Origin: JAFGCY01 sp964609245
GTDB lineage: Bacteria > 4484-113 > JAFGCY01
Length of the DNA: 64,000 bases
Direction of reading: 5' to 3'
Assembly (NCBI GenBank): GCA_964609245.1
Contig: CAZSSB010000002.1
Location: 62,001 to 126,000, forward strand
Part shown: piece after piece, positions 16,354 to 26,500 of the stretch
Layout: each line of letters opens with the position of its first letter
Position numbering within the stretch: the stretch's first letter is position 1
Notes under the pieces: generated by a model
Database searches by the model: none
Seen by the model: the letters and a program-made list of their open reading frames with translations, nothing else
What the model was told of the DNA's origin: nothing
Translations under genes and position numbers: made by a program

Positions 16354-17841
16354 ATGAGCTCCCTGCTAATGCGATCGGCGTCTGTTGCTGCCATCACATT
16401 GCTGCTCTGCCTCGTTTGCTGCACCCCTGCCACTGAGGTCCGGGAACCGTTCACAGTTGTGTGGAGCTACGACACCAGCGGACAGATCGAGCCCTGCGGC
16501 TGCAGTGCGCACCAGCTCGGCGGGCTGGCCCGGCGTGCGACGGTTGTCGATGAGCTGCGGGCCGAAGGACCGGTGCTGGCAATTGAGGGAGCACACATCC
16601 TCGAGGAGGAAACCGGCTTCCAGCTGTTCAAGGGCGAGACCATCGTTCGCATCCTCAGCATGATGGACTACGACGCCATGATGCTGGGGGCGCGCGAGGT
16701 GCAGCACGGTCGCAGCGGCATTGACTCGCTCAGCGCCAGCGCGCAGTTCCCGCTGTTCAGCGCCAATCTTCAGATTAATGAAGAAGCGTGGCCGACGCCC
16801 TCGGTGATCGTGGAGATCGCTGGCACTCGCGTCGGTATCACCGGCGTGACGCAGCCAGAGCTGGTCACGTTTGATCTGCCTGAAGGCTGTGCGTTCACTT
16901 CACCGGTCGATGCACTGAGCGCCGCCCTGAGTGATCTGGCCGCGAGTGTTGATTTCAGGATCGCCTGTCTGGAAGGCGACACAACGTGGGTGGAGGATAT
17001 CGCCGCGCTGCTGGCAGAAGAGGCGGACCTCTTCCTATCCGGTGACCGATCGCAGGACGCGCGCAAGCTGGCCGAAGAAGCCGCCAGACAGGCCGCGGGG
17101 CAGGGCAATGTGCCCTGGGAGCTGCCCCGTCTCGATTTTCAGCAGGATCCGCCGCGCATCAACACCTGGGGACTGGGGAGGTACGTCGGGATTGTCAGCG
17201 TTAACCCGACCCGCCGTGGCTTCGGGATTACCGGAGAGAACCGGCCGATTGAAGACACGGTGATCGGTCGCGTCGATATTGACAGCATGCTGGATCAGGA
17301 CTATCAGCCGCAGCTGGAGCGGTTCTTCGCCGACTTCGCGCCCGATCTGGCCCAGGACTACATCCCCCCACAGATGTGCGCGGGTTGTCACGGTGAGGCC
17401 TACGCGGTCTACCTGGCGACTGCTCATTCGCATTCGCTGAAGTCCCTGGAGGAGGCGGGTCAGCTGTACAACCCAGACTGCATGAAATGCCACGTGGTCT
17501 ACGACACGGAAGAGGACGTGCTCCAACCCATCAACTGCATCTGGTGCCACAGCAACATCACCTGGGAGCATGAGTGGCAGGCGCTGGAAGGGATGGCAAC
17601 GCGACCTGCGGAACCCGTCGCCACGCTTACCGAGGAATGGTGCGAGCGCTGCCACGATCCATTCAACAGCGTGCCCTTCGCCATGCACTGGCCGCAGTAT
17701 GTGAAGATGATCTACCACCGCGGCGACATGTCCGCAGCCGCGGAGGCGGCGGCAGAGCTGGGGCTGGACATTGACGATCCGCCACCCGACCTGACTGATG
17801 CCACACAGGGCATGATGGGCTCAACAGACCACGCCGAGTAA
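16354..17841 (+). CDS. Tetrahaem c-type cytochrome lipoprotein with a 5'-nucleotidase-like N-terminal domain
   Basis: The 495-aa protein starts with a lipoprotein signal (hydrophobic core and a CxxC-like LVCC at about residues 24-27), so it is probably membrane-anchored outside the cytoplasm. Residues about 35-330 resemble the metallophosphatase/UshA fold, with an EPCGCSAHQLGGLARRATVV opening, but the metal-binding D-x-H and GNH motifs are absent, so it is unlikely to be a phosphatase. The C-terminal part has four CxxCH haem sites: CAGCH, CMKCH, CIWCH and CERCH. AGGAGA lies upstream of the ATG. It ends 16 bases from the convergent hdr operon. An electron-transfer role is inferred; the partner is unknown. 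Confidence 0.82.
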   Translation: MSSLLMRSASVAAITLLLCLVCCTPATEVREPFTVVWSYDTSGQIEPCGCSAHQLGGLARRATVVDELRAEGPVLAIEGAHILEEETGFQLFKGETIVRILSMMDYDAMMLGAREVQHGRSGIDSLSASAQFPLFSANLQINEEAWPTPSVIVEIAGTRVGITGVTQPELVTFDLPEGCAFTSPVDALSAALSDLAASVDFRIACLEGDTTWVEDIAALLAEEADLFLSGDRSQDARKLAEEAARQAAGQGNVPWELPRLDFQQDPPRINTWGLGRYVGIVSVNPTRRGFGITGENRPIEDTVIGRVDIDSMLDQDYQPQLERFFADFAPDLAQDYIPPQMCAGCHGEAYAVYLATAHSHSLKSLEEAGQLYNPDCMKCHVVYDTEEDVLQPINCIWCHSNITWEHEWQALEGMATRPAEPVATLTEEWCERCHDPFNSVPFAMHWPQYVKMIYHRGDMSAAAEAAAELGLDIDDPPPDLTDATQGMMGSTDHAE

Positions 17842-17857
17842 CCTGGTGAACTCGCTG

Positions 17858-18760
17858 TCAGTCCGCGGGTGTGCCGCCGACCTGTTCCTTGATCTCGGCG
17901 AAGTCCTTGAGCCGCTCCGGTTTGAAGCGGTGGCGCTCGAACCCGAGCATGTCGTAGTCGACGCCCTGACAGAAGGCCAGCAATGAGAAGAAATAGACAG
18001 GTGGGGTGTGGAAGTCCTCGTCGTACTTCCTGGCGACGCGATGCTGGCCGACATCGAACTGACTGAAGCACGTCGGGCAGATCAGGCACAGGATGTCCGC
18101 CTGCTCATCGCGAACAGTAGTCAGCAGATCACGCATCATCTCCGCCGGCAGATCCTCGTCCTGACAGGCCTTGCCACAGCAGAGATACCAGTTCTTGTGG
18201 CGCACCGGTGAGGCGCCGAGGGCCTCGACCAGATTCTCCATCACCGAGGGGTTGTTAGGGTCGTCAACTTCCATGACCTTGCTGGGTTTCAGCAGATGGC
18301 AGCCGTAGTGGATCGCCATCTTGAGGCCTTCCAGCGGCCTGACGACGGACTGGCGGACCATGTCATAGCCCGCGACGTCGCGTACCAGCGTCACGATGTG
18401 ACGTACGCGGCTGGTGCCCTCATAGCGCCGTCCGATCCGCGCCAGCCGCTTGTTGACCCGCTCGCGCAACTCCTCGTCCTGCAGTAGGTGATAGGTCTCC
18501 GACAAGGTGGCGGTACAGCCCGAGCAGTTGGTGACGACGTCGAGGCCCTGCTCCTCCGCCAGTGTCAGATTGCGTGCCGCAACCGCCAGCCAGGCGACCT
18601 TGTCCTTCGACTTGAAGTAGATCGGATCGGGGCAGCACGAGGCACCCTCAAGGTCCACCAGTTCGATATCGAGCCGCGGCAGGGTCTGCCGGATCGCGTA
18701 CTCCATCGCGGGATAGCGCGCGGGAATCAGGCAGCCGGGGAAGAACGCGAAGCGCTGCAT
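17858..18760 (-). CDS. hdrB: Heterodisulfide reductase subunit B homologue
   Basis: HdrB carries the catalytic noncubane [4Fe-4S] clusters that reduce a disulfide in methanogens; in bacteria the substrate is unknown. The 300-aa protein has both CCG-type cysteine groups (GASCCPDP with NCSGC in the first half; YGCHLLKPS, WYLCCGKACQ and CPTCFSQFD in the second), so both clusters could form. Length matches methanogen HdrB. The start shares bases with the hdrC stop (TGATG). It is the last gene of the kor-hdr operon and pairs with HdrC and the HdrA-MvhD fusion upstream. Confidence 0.9.
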   Translation of the reverse strand: MQRFAFFPGCLIPARYPAMEYAIRQTLPRLDIELVDLEGASCCPDPIYFKSKDKVAWLAVAARNLTLAEEQGLDVVTNCSGCTATLSETYHLLQDEELRERVNKRLARIGRRYEGTSRVRHIVTLVRDVAGYDMVRQSVVRPLEGLKMAIHYGCHLLKPSKVMEVDDPNNPSVMENLVEALGASPVRHKNWYLCCGKACQDEDLPAEMMRDLLTTVRDEQADILCLICPTCFSQFDVGQHRVARKYDEDFHTPPVYFFSLLAFCQGVDYDMLGFERHRFKPERLKDFAEIKEQVGGTPAD

Positions 18761-19278
18761 CAGCCAACCTCCTCGTCAGCATCGTCGGCGGTCAATAGCG
18801 CCGCGATTTCATCCATCGGCACCGGCTCCATCGGCGGCAGGCCATACTTGGCGCGCTGCTTGTCGATCGCCGGCCCCAGCTTGACCGTCCGTCCCGTCTG
18901 CTCGAAGGTCTCGATGATGCCGGCCACCGGCGGTGGGTAGATCCCGCGGTCGGCGAGCATGTTCTTCATCGAGATGATCACCTCAACGGGCTTGACCTGC
19001 TGCGGGCAGCGCTCGTGGCAGGCGTAGCAGTTGGTGCACAGCCACAGCACGGAATCCTCCGTCAGCAGCTCCTCCTCGAGGCCGTAGAGCACCTTGAGCA
19101 TGATCTCCCGCGGATTGAACCGGTCGCTGTACAGAGTCGCCGCGCAGTCGCCGACGCAGGCCCCGCACTGATAGCAGTAGTTGGCCAGGTTGCCCTCCAC
19201 CTTGCGGGCCAGTTCGCGGCGGAAGCGGAAGTCAACCTTGACGATCGGCTCCGGCCTGTCGTTGGTTGCGTCATTCAT
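18760..19278 (-). CDS. hdrC: Heterodisulfide reductase subunit C homologue
   Basis: HdrC is the electron-transfer protein linking HdrA to HdrB. The 172-aa protein carries two ferredoxin-type motifs, CYQCGACVGDC (about 35-45) and CTNCYACHERCP (about 81-92), followed by VKPVEVIISMKN typical of HdrC. No membrane segment is present, so the complex is cytosolic. The start ATG at 19278 comes four bases after the stop of a small rubredoxin-like gene. Its acidic C-terminal tail is not conserved as far as I can tell. Confidence 0.9.
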   Translation of the reverse strand: MNDATNDRPEPIVKVDFRFRRELARKVEGNLANYCYQCGACVGDCAATLYSDRFNPREIMLKVLYGLEEELLTEDSVLWLCTNCYACHERCPQQVKPVEVIISMKNMLADRGIYPPPVAGIIETFEQTGRTVKLGPAIDKQRAKYGLPPMEPVPMDEIAALLTADDADEEVG

Positions 19279-19282
19279 CGGG

Positions 19283-19429
19283 TCAGTCCTTCTTCGGCTG
19301 CTTCAGCACACGGATGCTGTTGGAACGACACTTGGGGCAGGAGCGTTCCTCGTCCACGCCCTCCTCGATCTTCTCGCTGTACTCGTGCCCGCACATCATG
19401 CAGCGCAGATTGACGACTTTCTCAGCCAT
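19283..19429 (-). CDS. 48-aa rubredoxin-like / zinc-ribbon protein
   Basis: A short open frame between hdrA and hdrC, spaced 16 and 4 bases from its neighbours, encodes 48 residues starting MAEKVVNLRCMMCGHEYSEK. Two CxxC knuckles (Cys10-x2-Cys13 and Cys31-x2-Cys34) 18 residues apart define a rubredoxin-like or zinc-ribbon fold. The tail is basic. The ATG sits about 16 bases past the hdrA stop, leaving it in the same transcript. A mononuclear iron site would make it a small electron carrier to HdrBC; a zinc site would make it structural. It is easily missed by gene finders because of its length. Confidence 0.75.
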   Translation of the reverse strand: MAEKVVNLRCMMCGHEYSEKIEEGVDEERSCPKCRSNSIRVLKQPKKD

Positions 19430-19445
19430 GGCTCACTCCGGCCGC

Positions 19446-21902
19446 CTAGGTCGCTGGCGCGGCCACCTCCTCTTCCTTCTTCTTCCTGGCTTTCTTCGGC
19501 TTGGGCTTGAGCGCCTCCATGCCGTGCTTGATCTCGTCCGCCGTCACGGTCTGGCGCAGCTCTTCCATCTGCTTCATCACCCTGGCGAACTTCTGGCCCT
19601 CGGCGGCGCTGATCCACTCCAGCTGCAGCCGCTCCGGGCGCACGCCGGCCTTCTCCAGCTTGTCCCACAGCCGCTGAACGCGCCTGACCGTCTGGCGATT
19701 GGCGTTGATGTAGTGGCAGTCGGCATAGTGGCACCCCGAAACCAGCACCACCGGCGCCCCGCAGCGGAAGGCTTCCAGCACCATTTCCTCGCTGACACGC
19801 GCCGAGCACATCGTGCGAACGACGCGGTTGGTCGATGGATACGCCATTCGGCCGATCCCGGCCATGTCGCCGCCCGAATAGCTGCACCAGTTGCAGGCGA
19901 AGACAAACACCTTCTCCTGCGGATCCTCGTGCAGGATCGCACGCACCTGGGCAGTCAGCTGGTCGTCGGTGAAGTGGCGCATGGTGATCGCGCCGAACTG
20001 GCAGGCGGCGCCGCAGTTGCCGCAGCCGGCACAGGCCGCCTCGATCACAGTCGCCACCTGGCCCTTCTCCCAGACGATCGCACCGTAGGGACAGACCTTG
20101 GCGCAGACACCGCACTTGGTGCACGCCTCCTCATCGATGCGGCAGGTGATCGCTTCGATCTTGACCTTCCCCGCGTTGAGCAGCGCGCCTACCCGCGAGG
20201 CCGCCATGCCGGCCTGGCAGACGGAGTCCTTGATGTCCTTGGGCGCTTCACAGAAGCCCGCGAAGTAGACGCCCCGGGTCGGCGCGTCGATCGGCTTGAG
20301 CTTGGGATGCGACTCCATGAAGAAGCCGTCGCTGGTCTTGGAGAGCGTAAACAGACTCGACAGCTTATCGCGGTCCTTGGGCGGGATCACGCCGACGGAC
20401 AGCACCACCATTTCGAACTCGTGGCGCTCCAGCTTGCCGGTGGTGGTGTTTTCGGCGGTGATGATCAGGTTGCCCGTCTTCGGATCCTCCTCGATGTCGC
20501 CGGGCAAGCCGCGCACATAGCGGGTACCGGCCTCCTTGGAGCGCTGGAACATGTCCTCGAACGACTTGCCGAACGCGCGAATGTCCTGATAGAAGACGGT
20601 GTTTTCGACGTCGGGGTAGTGATCGGCGAGCAGCAGCGTGTCCTTGATCGTGTTCATGCAGCAGATGTTCGAGCAATAAGGGCGACCGACCTTGGGGTTG
20701 CGCGAGCCGACGCACTGGATGAAGCCGATCCGCTTGGGCCGCTGGTGGTCGCCGGGGCGCACGAAGTGACCGCCCGTCGGCCCGCCGGCGCAGATCAGCC
20801 GCTCGAACTCCATCGACGTAATCACGTTCTCGAAGCGCGTATAGCCGTACTCATCCAGTTCCGTGGGATCGTAAACATCCAGCCCGATCGCGACGATCAC
20901 GGCCCCTACTTCGCGCGTCACAATCAGGTCGGTGTCGTCGTAGTTGATCGCCTGCTGATCGCAGACCTCAAAGCACTTGCCACAGGCAATCGGCTGATTG
21001 CCCAGGCAGTCTTCCATGTTCATGACGTAAACGCTGGGCACCGCCTGGGGGAAGGGGATGTAGACGGCTTTGCGGCTACCGAGCCCCATCTGGTACTCGT
21101 CGGGCATAATCACCGGACAGACCTTGGCACACTCGCCGCAGGCGTTGCAGAGGTTCGGGTCCACGTAGCGGGCTTTCTTGCGGATCTTGACGGTGAAGTT
21201 GCCGATATAGCCTTCAACCTCATCCACCTCGCTGTAGGTCATCAGCTCGATATTGGGATGTCGACCGACATCAATGGCCTTGGGGCCCAAAATTCAAATC
21301 GAGCAGTCCATGGTGGGATAGGTCTTGTCCAGCTGGGCCATGATCCCACCGATGGACGCTTCCTTCTCGACCAGCGTAACCTGGTGCCCCTGGTCGGCCA
21401 GTTCCAGCGCGGCCTCCATGCCCGCCACCCCGCCGCCGATGACCAGCGCGCGCTTGGTCACCGGTACGCTGAGTTCCTCCTGGGGCTGCAGGAACCGCGC
21501 CCGGGCCACCGCACTGGCCACGAGGTCCCTGGCCTTGGCGGTCGCCCCGTCCCAGTCGTTGGGATGCACCCACGAGCAGTGCTCTCGCAGATTGGCCATC
21601 TCCATCAGGTAGGGATTCAGCCCCGCCTCGGCCACGCAGGCGCGGAACGTCGGCTCATGCTGCAGCGGCGTGCACGACGCGACCACAACGCGGTTGAGCC
21701 GGTGCTCCTTGATGGCGCTTTTGATCTCGTTCTGGCCGGGATCGGCGCAGGTGTACTTGTTGCGCACCGCGCAGACCACGTCCGGCAGCGTTTCCGCGTA
21801 CGCATTGACACTCGCGCAGTCCACCGTGCCGGCGATGTTCAGTCCGCAGTCGCAGACGAACACCCCGATCCGCAGCTCCTCGCCCTTCGCCATCTCATCC
21901 AT
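19446..21902 (-). CDS. hdrA: HdrA-MvhD fusion, selenocysteine-containing (hdrA1)
   Basis: The 818-aa frame holds an in-frame TGA (21296-21294, residue 203) in YPTMDCSI-U-ILGPKAID, exactly where HdrA proteins have a cluster cysteine, and in some archaea selenocysteine. Domains in order: HdrA N-terminal Fe-S domain (about 1-145), FAD site IGGGVAGMEAA (about 150), ferredoxin motifs CNACGECAKVCP and CGKCFEVC inside the thioredoxin-reductase fold, two C-terminal clusters (CTKCGVCAKVCP and CAGCGNCGAAC), an MvhD domain (FACNWCSYSGGD about 660 onwards), and a lysine-rich tail. HdrA is the flavin that bifurcates electrons. MvhD normally connects it to hydrogenase or formate dehydrogenase; no hydrogenase is present here. 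AAGGAG precedes the ATG. Confidence 0.93.
21257..21272 (-). promoter_or_regulatory. SECIS hairpin in hdrA1 (GATGTC-GGTC-GACATC)
   Basis: On the coding strand a perfect 6-bp stem with a GGTC loop begins 21 bases after the in-frame TGA. Position and loop agree with bacterial SECIS elements, where loop G and U contact SelB. The hdrA2 gene has the same loop at almost the same distance with a different stem sequence, which argues for conserved structure rather than chance. Confidence 0.85.
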
Positions 21903-21958
21903 GGCTACTCCTTCCGCGTCAGTCTTTCTCTCTTCTCAGCCGCGTCGCAGCGCCGGGT

Positions 21959-23104
21959 TCAGGCCAGCCCTTCCAGCGCAAGCTCCGCCAGGTCTCGCAT
22001 CTCGATCTGGATGTCATCCTTGAGATTCGGGTCATTCATCGCGCAGCGGAAGTGCACCTGGCATTTCGGACAGGCCGTGACCAGCAGCTCCGCCCCGGTC
22101 GCCCGCGCCTCCCGCAGGCGCTCGACCTGCAGCTTCTTGGCGTAGCGATCGCAGTTGGACCAGGTTCCGCCCGCGCAGCACAGCGCGCCGCTGCCACTGC
22201 GACGCATCTCGGTAAACTCCGCGCCGGGCACGGCCTCCAGCACGGCGCGCGGCTCGTCGTAGATGCCGAGGTGCCGCCCCAGCCGGCAGGGATCCTGATA
22301 GGTCACCTTGCGCGTCTCACCTTCCCCGGCGAAATGCAGCTCATCCAGCCGCTCGGCCAGCAGCTCGCTGAGATGCACGATCCGCGGCATTGCGCCCTCG
22401 AAGAACTCGGCGTAGTCCACCTTCCAGGTGCGCAGGCACTCCGCGCAGGAAACCACCAGCAACTCGGCGCCGCTGTCAGCAACCAGCTTGACGTTGTGGC
22501 GGGCCAGCGCCTGGAAGCTCTTGACGTCGCCGTTCCACAACAGATCGTGCCCGCAGCATCTCTCATCAGGCGACACCACGGGCGTGATGCCCAAATGATT
22601 GAGCAGCTTCACCGCCGCCTTGGTGCCCTCCAGCGTCGCCATCTCGAATTCGGGGAAGAAGGCGTCGTAGAACATCGTGCAGCCCGTCCAGAAGAACACC
22701 TCGCCTTTGTCCGGCACCGTCTGCAGATCATCATCCAGCCACGCCAGCCGGTCCTGCTGCGTCTTGCCCTGGGCCATGATCCGCATCGCCGACTGCAGCG
22801 CCCCGCCGTGCGGGCACTCCACCTCGGTGCCCTCGCGGAAGGACAGCTCCCGCAGTTTGAGCACCAGCTGGGTGTACTCTACGCCGACCGGACAGCGGGC
22901 GTCGCAGAGCTTGCAGGTCAGGCAATCGAACAGCGTGCCCTGGCCGGCCACCATCTCCTGGTGGCCGAGGTTGGTGGCCAGCACGTGCTTGCGCGGGCTG
23001 TAGGCCGCACCGGCGCGGGTCAACGGGCAGTTGGCCGTGCACTTGCCGCAGTCATAGCACGCCCAGGCCTTGGTGTCCCTGGCGATGGTGAGCATGTCAG
23101 ACAT
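21959..23104 (-). CDS. HdrD-like iron-sulfur protein (HdrC and HdrB domains fused)
   Basis: The 381-aa protein starts with two ferredoxin motifs, CYDCGKCTANCP (about 16-27) and CLTCKLCDARCP (about 61-72), then has two CCG domains (GCTMFYD, ERCCGHD and CAECLRTW; DPCRLGRHLG, GALCCAGG and ACPKC). This is the HdrC-HdrB order found in HdrD, GlpC and related Fe-S oxidoreductases. It is cytosolic with no membrane helix. The ATG at 23104 overlaps the mvhD stop by eight bases; a frame reaching 23143 lies inside mvhD. As a second disulfide reductase-type module beside HdrBC it may serve hdrA2, giving the operon two output sites (inference). Confidence 0.87.
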   Translation of the reverse strand: MSDMLTIARDTKAWACYDCGKCTANCPLTRAGAAYSPRKHVLATNLGHQEMVAGQGTLFDCLTCKLCDARCPVGVEYTQLVLKLRELSFREGTEVECPHGGALQSAMRIMAQGKTQQDRLAWLDDDLQTVPDKGEVFFWTGCTMFYDAFFPEFEMATLEGTKAAVKLLNHLGITPVVSPDERCCGHDLLWNGDVKSFQALARHNVKLVADSGAELLVVSCAECLRTWKVDYAEFFEGAMPRIVHLSELLAERLDELHFAGEGETRKVTYQDPCRLGRHLGIYDEPRAVLEAVPGAEFTEMRRSGSGALCCAGGTWSNCDRYAKKLQVERLREARATGAELLVTACPKCQVHFRCAMNDPNLKDDIQIEMRDLAELALEGLA

Positions 23105-23597
23105 CCGCCGCTCCTTCCGCTGCTGCAGCCGGGGCCTTGGCATAGCCCAGCGGGCTGGGCCCCAGCGCTCGTACCTGGTCGGTGAACTCGTTGATTACTT
23201 CCGCGAAGCGCACGCCCTCGGCGGCACTGATCCACTCCAGCCGCAGCCGCCCCTCCTCAATCCCCAGCAGCTTGACCGTCTTCATCGTCTTCTCGAACAT
23301 CTCAGCGGCGCGGTGGTTGCCGAACACGTAGTGGCAGTCACCGAAGTGGCACCCCGATACCAGCACGCCGTCGGCGCCTTTCTCGAAGGCCTTGAGCACG
23401 AAGTCCGGCTGGATCCGCCCCGAGCACATCACCCGGATGATCCGGAAATGGGGCTCATGCTCCAGCCGTGAGATACCGGCGGTGTCCGCCCCGGCGTAGG
23501 AGCACCAGTTGCAGGCGAAGACCACGATGCGGGGATTCCACTGCGCCTTGCCCGCCGGTTTCGCCTCGGCCTTGCTTGATGTTGCTGCATCGGTCAT
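23097..23597 (-). CDS. mvhD: MvhD-type iron-sulfur protein
   Basis: The 166-aa protein has the [2Fe-2S] MvhD pattern FACNWCSYAGAD (about 30-41), VMCSGRIQPDFV and SGCHFGDCHYVFGN, and ends with an Ala-rich tail. MvhD accepts electrons from hydrogenase, formate dehydrogenase or another donor and hands them to HdrA. The start ATG overlaps the hdrA2 stop by four bases. Residues 1-20 are a low-complexity extension. It is paralogous to the C-terminal domain of hdrA1, so the operon encodes two MvhD units, one free and one fused. Confidence 0.9.
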   Translation of the reverse strand: MTDAATSSKAEAKPAGKAQWNPRIVVFACNWCSYAGADTAGISRLEHEPHFRIIRVMCSGRIQPDFVLKAFEKGADGVLVSGCHFGDCHYVFGNHRAAEMFEKTMKTVKLLGIEEGRLRLEWISAAEGVRFAEVINEFTDQVRALGPSPLGYAKAPAAAAEGAADV

Positions 23598-26500
23598 GGG
23601 GTCGTCTCCACTTCGAAGAAGGCGTCGATCATGGCGTGGACCTGGCGGTCGGTGAAGTGCTGGGCCACGATCGCGCCCGACGGACACCAACTGGCGCACG
23701 TGCCACAGCCCTTGCAGAGGCTGGCGTTGATCCTGGCGGTGAACACGCCCTCCTCCACCTCATAGAGCGATGGCGCCTTGTAGTCGCAGATTTCGACGCA
23801 GGTGCCGCAGCCCCGGCACTTCTCCTCATCCACGCGGGCCACCGCCGGATCGAGACGCACGCGGTCGTAGGCCAGGAACACGGCGGCCTTGGCCGCGGCG
23901 GCCGAGGCCTGGGCCACGGTGTCCACGATGTCCTTGGGGCCCTGCACCGTACCGGCGATCAGCACCCCCTCGACGGAAGTCTCGACGGGGGCCAGCTCGG
24001 GATGACGCTCCAGGAAGAAGCCGTCCAGCCCCAGACTGGCCTTGAGCATGTCGTGGAAGCGCGACGTCTCGGGCTGGCGCGGCACCATACCGACGCCCAG
24101 CACCAGCAGGTCGGTATGCACCTCCAGCCTGCGGCCCAGCAGGGCGTCGAAGCAGCGCACCGCGCGGACGCGCTGATCACCGATTACCTCGGGTTTCTCG
24201 CCGTCCGGGATGCGCACGAACAGCACCCCCATCCCCCGCGCCTTGCGGTACATTTCCTCGGCGCCGCTGGAGACGGTGCGGATGTCGCGGTAGAAAACCG
24301 TGGCATCGAGTCCCATTTCGTGCAGCAGGATCGCCTGCTTGATACCGGTCGGGCAGCAGTAGCGCGAGCAGCCGCTGTGCTTCTCTTTCTCGCGGGAGCC
24401 GACACATAGGATGATCGATACGCTCTTGGGCTCGATGTCCTCGCTGATCACCTCGCCGGGTTTGCCGCTGATCCAGCGGTTCATCTCCTGGGGCGAGAGC
24501 GTCAGCTTGTGCTCCAGTTCCTCGCTGGTGATCACTCCTCGCAGCTCGTGGTAGCCGTACTCGCCGCGGGGATCATAGAGGTCGGCGCCCGTGGCCAGGA
24601 TGATGGCCCCCACCTCGGCGATCTCGTTGGCGGCACCCGCCAGCTGAACCTTGAAGTTGCCCACGTATCCCGAGATGTGCGGGACCTCAGTGTTGAGCAG
24701 CACCCGCGCCCCGCTGTTCTCCAGCCGCTTGATCTTCTCCGCCATCATCTCGGCGGCCGACCGCATTGTGGGATAGAGGTACTTCAGGTTCGGCTCCGCC
24801 AGTCGACCACCGAGCTTGTCGCTCTTCTCCACCAGAATCGTCGGGAAGCCCTGTGCGGCCAGATCACTGGCGGCCTGGATGCCGGCGATGCCGCCCCCGA
24901 TCACCAACGCCCCGTGGGTCATCGGCGACTCGCCCTCGTGCAGCGGCTCAAGATTGCGCGCCCGCGCGACACCCATCCGGATCAGGGCGTCGGCTTTGTC
25001 CAGGGCCTCCTCGGGATGCCTGGCGTGCACCCAGGAACACTGGTCACGGATATTGACCATTTCCAGCAGATATGGATTGAAGCCGATCTGGGCGCACGTT
25101 TCGCGGAAGACGGGCTCGTGGGTACGCGGTGTACAGGCCGCCACCACGACGCGGTTGAGCTGATGCTCCTCGATCATCTCGACCAGCTTGTCCTGGCCGA
25201 CCGAGGAGCAGGCGAACTGGTGATCTTCGGCGATTACGACGTCCTTGATCCGGCCCGCGCGTTCCACCAGGTAATCAATGTCCAGTACACCCGAGATATT
25301 AACCCCGCAGTGGCAGACCAGCACGCCGATGCGCGGCGGCCCGCTCAGATCGCGCTCCGGCACCTCCTTCTGCTCCTCGACCACACGCTCGCCGGTCAGG
25401 AACAGCTGCGCGCGCGAGGCCGCCGCCGAGGCGGTCGCCACGCAGTCCGGAATCACCTGGGGACCGACCGCGCTGCCGCAGACGAAGATGCCGTCCGCCG
25501 AGGTCTCGATCGCGGATACCGCGGAGTCGCGCCGCGCGATGAAGCCGTATTGGTCAATCTCCGCTCCCAGTATTTTCGCCAGTTCGACCGCCCCGGAACT
25601 GGGCGCCGCCGCCACCGACAGCACTACCATGTCGGCCTCGATCTGCTGCTGCTCGTGGGACAGCGTGTCCTCGACGAAGACCGTCAGGGTCTTGTCTTCA
25701 TTCTCCTCGATTTTGGCGGGCCGGCCCCGCAGATAATGCGCGCTCTCCTGATCGAAGGAGCGCTGCACGAACTCGTCGAAGCCTTTGCCGAACGCCCGCA
25801 GGTCGGTGAACAGGATGGTGATGTGCTCGACTTCGGGGTCGTGCTGGGGGATCAGCATCGAGTCCTTGACCGCGTTCATGCAGCAGAAACGGCTGCAGTA
25901 GTCACGGCCGCCCTCACCCCGGGCCCCCACGCACTGCACGAACAGGATGCGCTTCGGTGTGACCTTGTCCGAGGGCCGCACCACGTGGCCCATCGTCACG
26001 CCGCTGGCGTTGAGCATCCGCTCCAGTTCCAGGCTGGTGATGACGTTGGGGAAGCGGCCGTAGCCGTAGTTGCCGAGCACCGTCGGATCGAACTCCTCGA
26101 AACCGACCGCGGTGACGATCGCGCCGACCTTGACGTCGGTGTACTCCGGCTCCATGTCGAAGTCGATCGCGCCGACCTCGCAGACGCCGACGCAGCGCCA
26201 GCACTTCTTGCAGTGATCCATGTCGATCACGTACGCAGCCGGCACGGACTGGGGGAAAGGCCGGTAGATGGCCTTGCGCGCCTTGAGGCAGTAGTCGAAC
26301 TCATTGCCGCGCACTACGGGGCAGGCATCGGAACACACCCCGCAGGCCACGCACTTGTCCTCGTAGACGTAGCGCGGATTCTGACGGATCGTGACTCTGA
26401 AGTCACCGGCCTGTCCCTTGACAGCGGTGACTTCCGCATTTGTGATCACCTCGATTAGGGGATGCCGACCGGCATCCATCATCTTGGGGCCGAGAATTCA

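Noticed and set aside
19266..22145. 959-aa plus-strand open frame
   Set aside because: It is the antisense shadow of hdrC, the rubredoxin-like gene and hdrA1, with no ribosome binding site or family resemblance.
24509..26458. 649-aa plus-strand open frame
   Set aside because: Antisense shadow of hdrA2; the minus-strand frame has recognisable flavin and Fe-S motifs.
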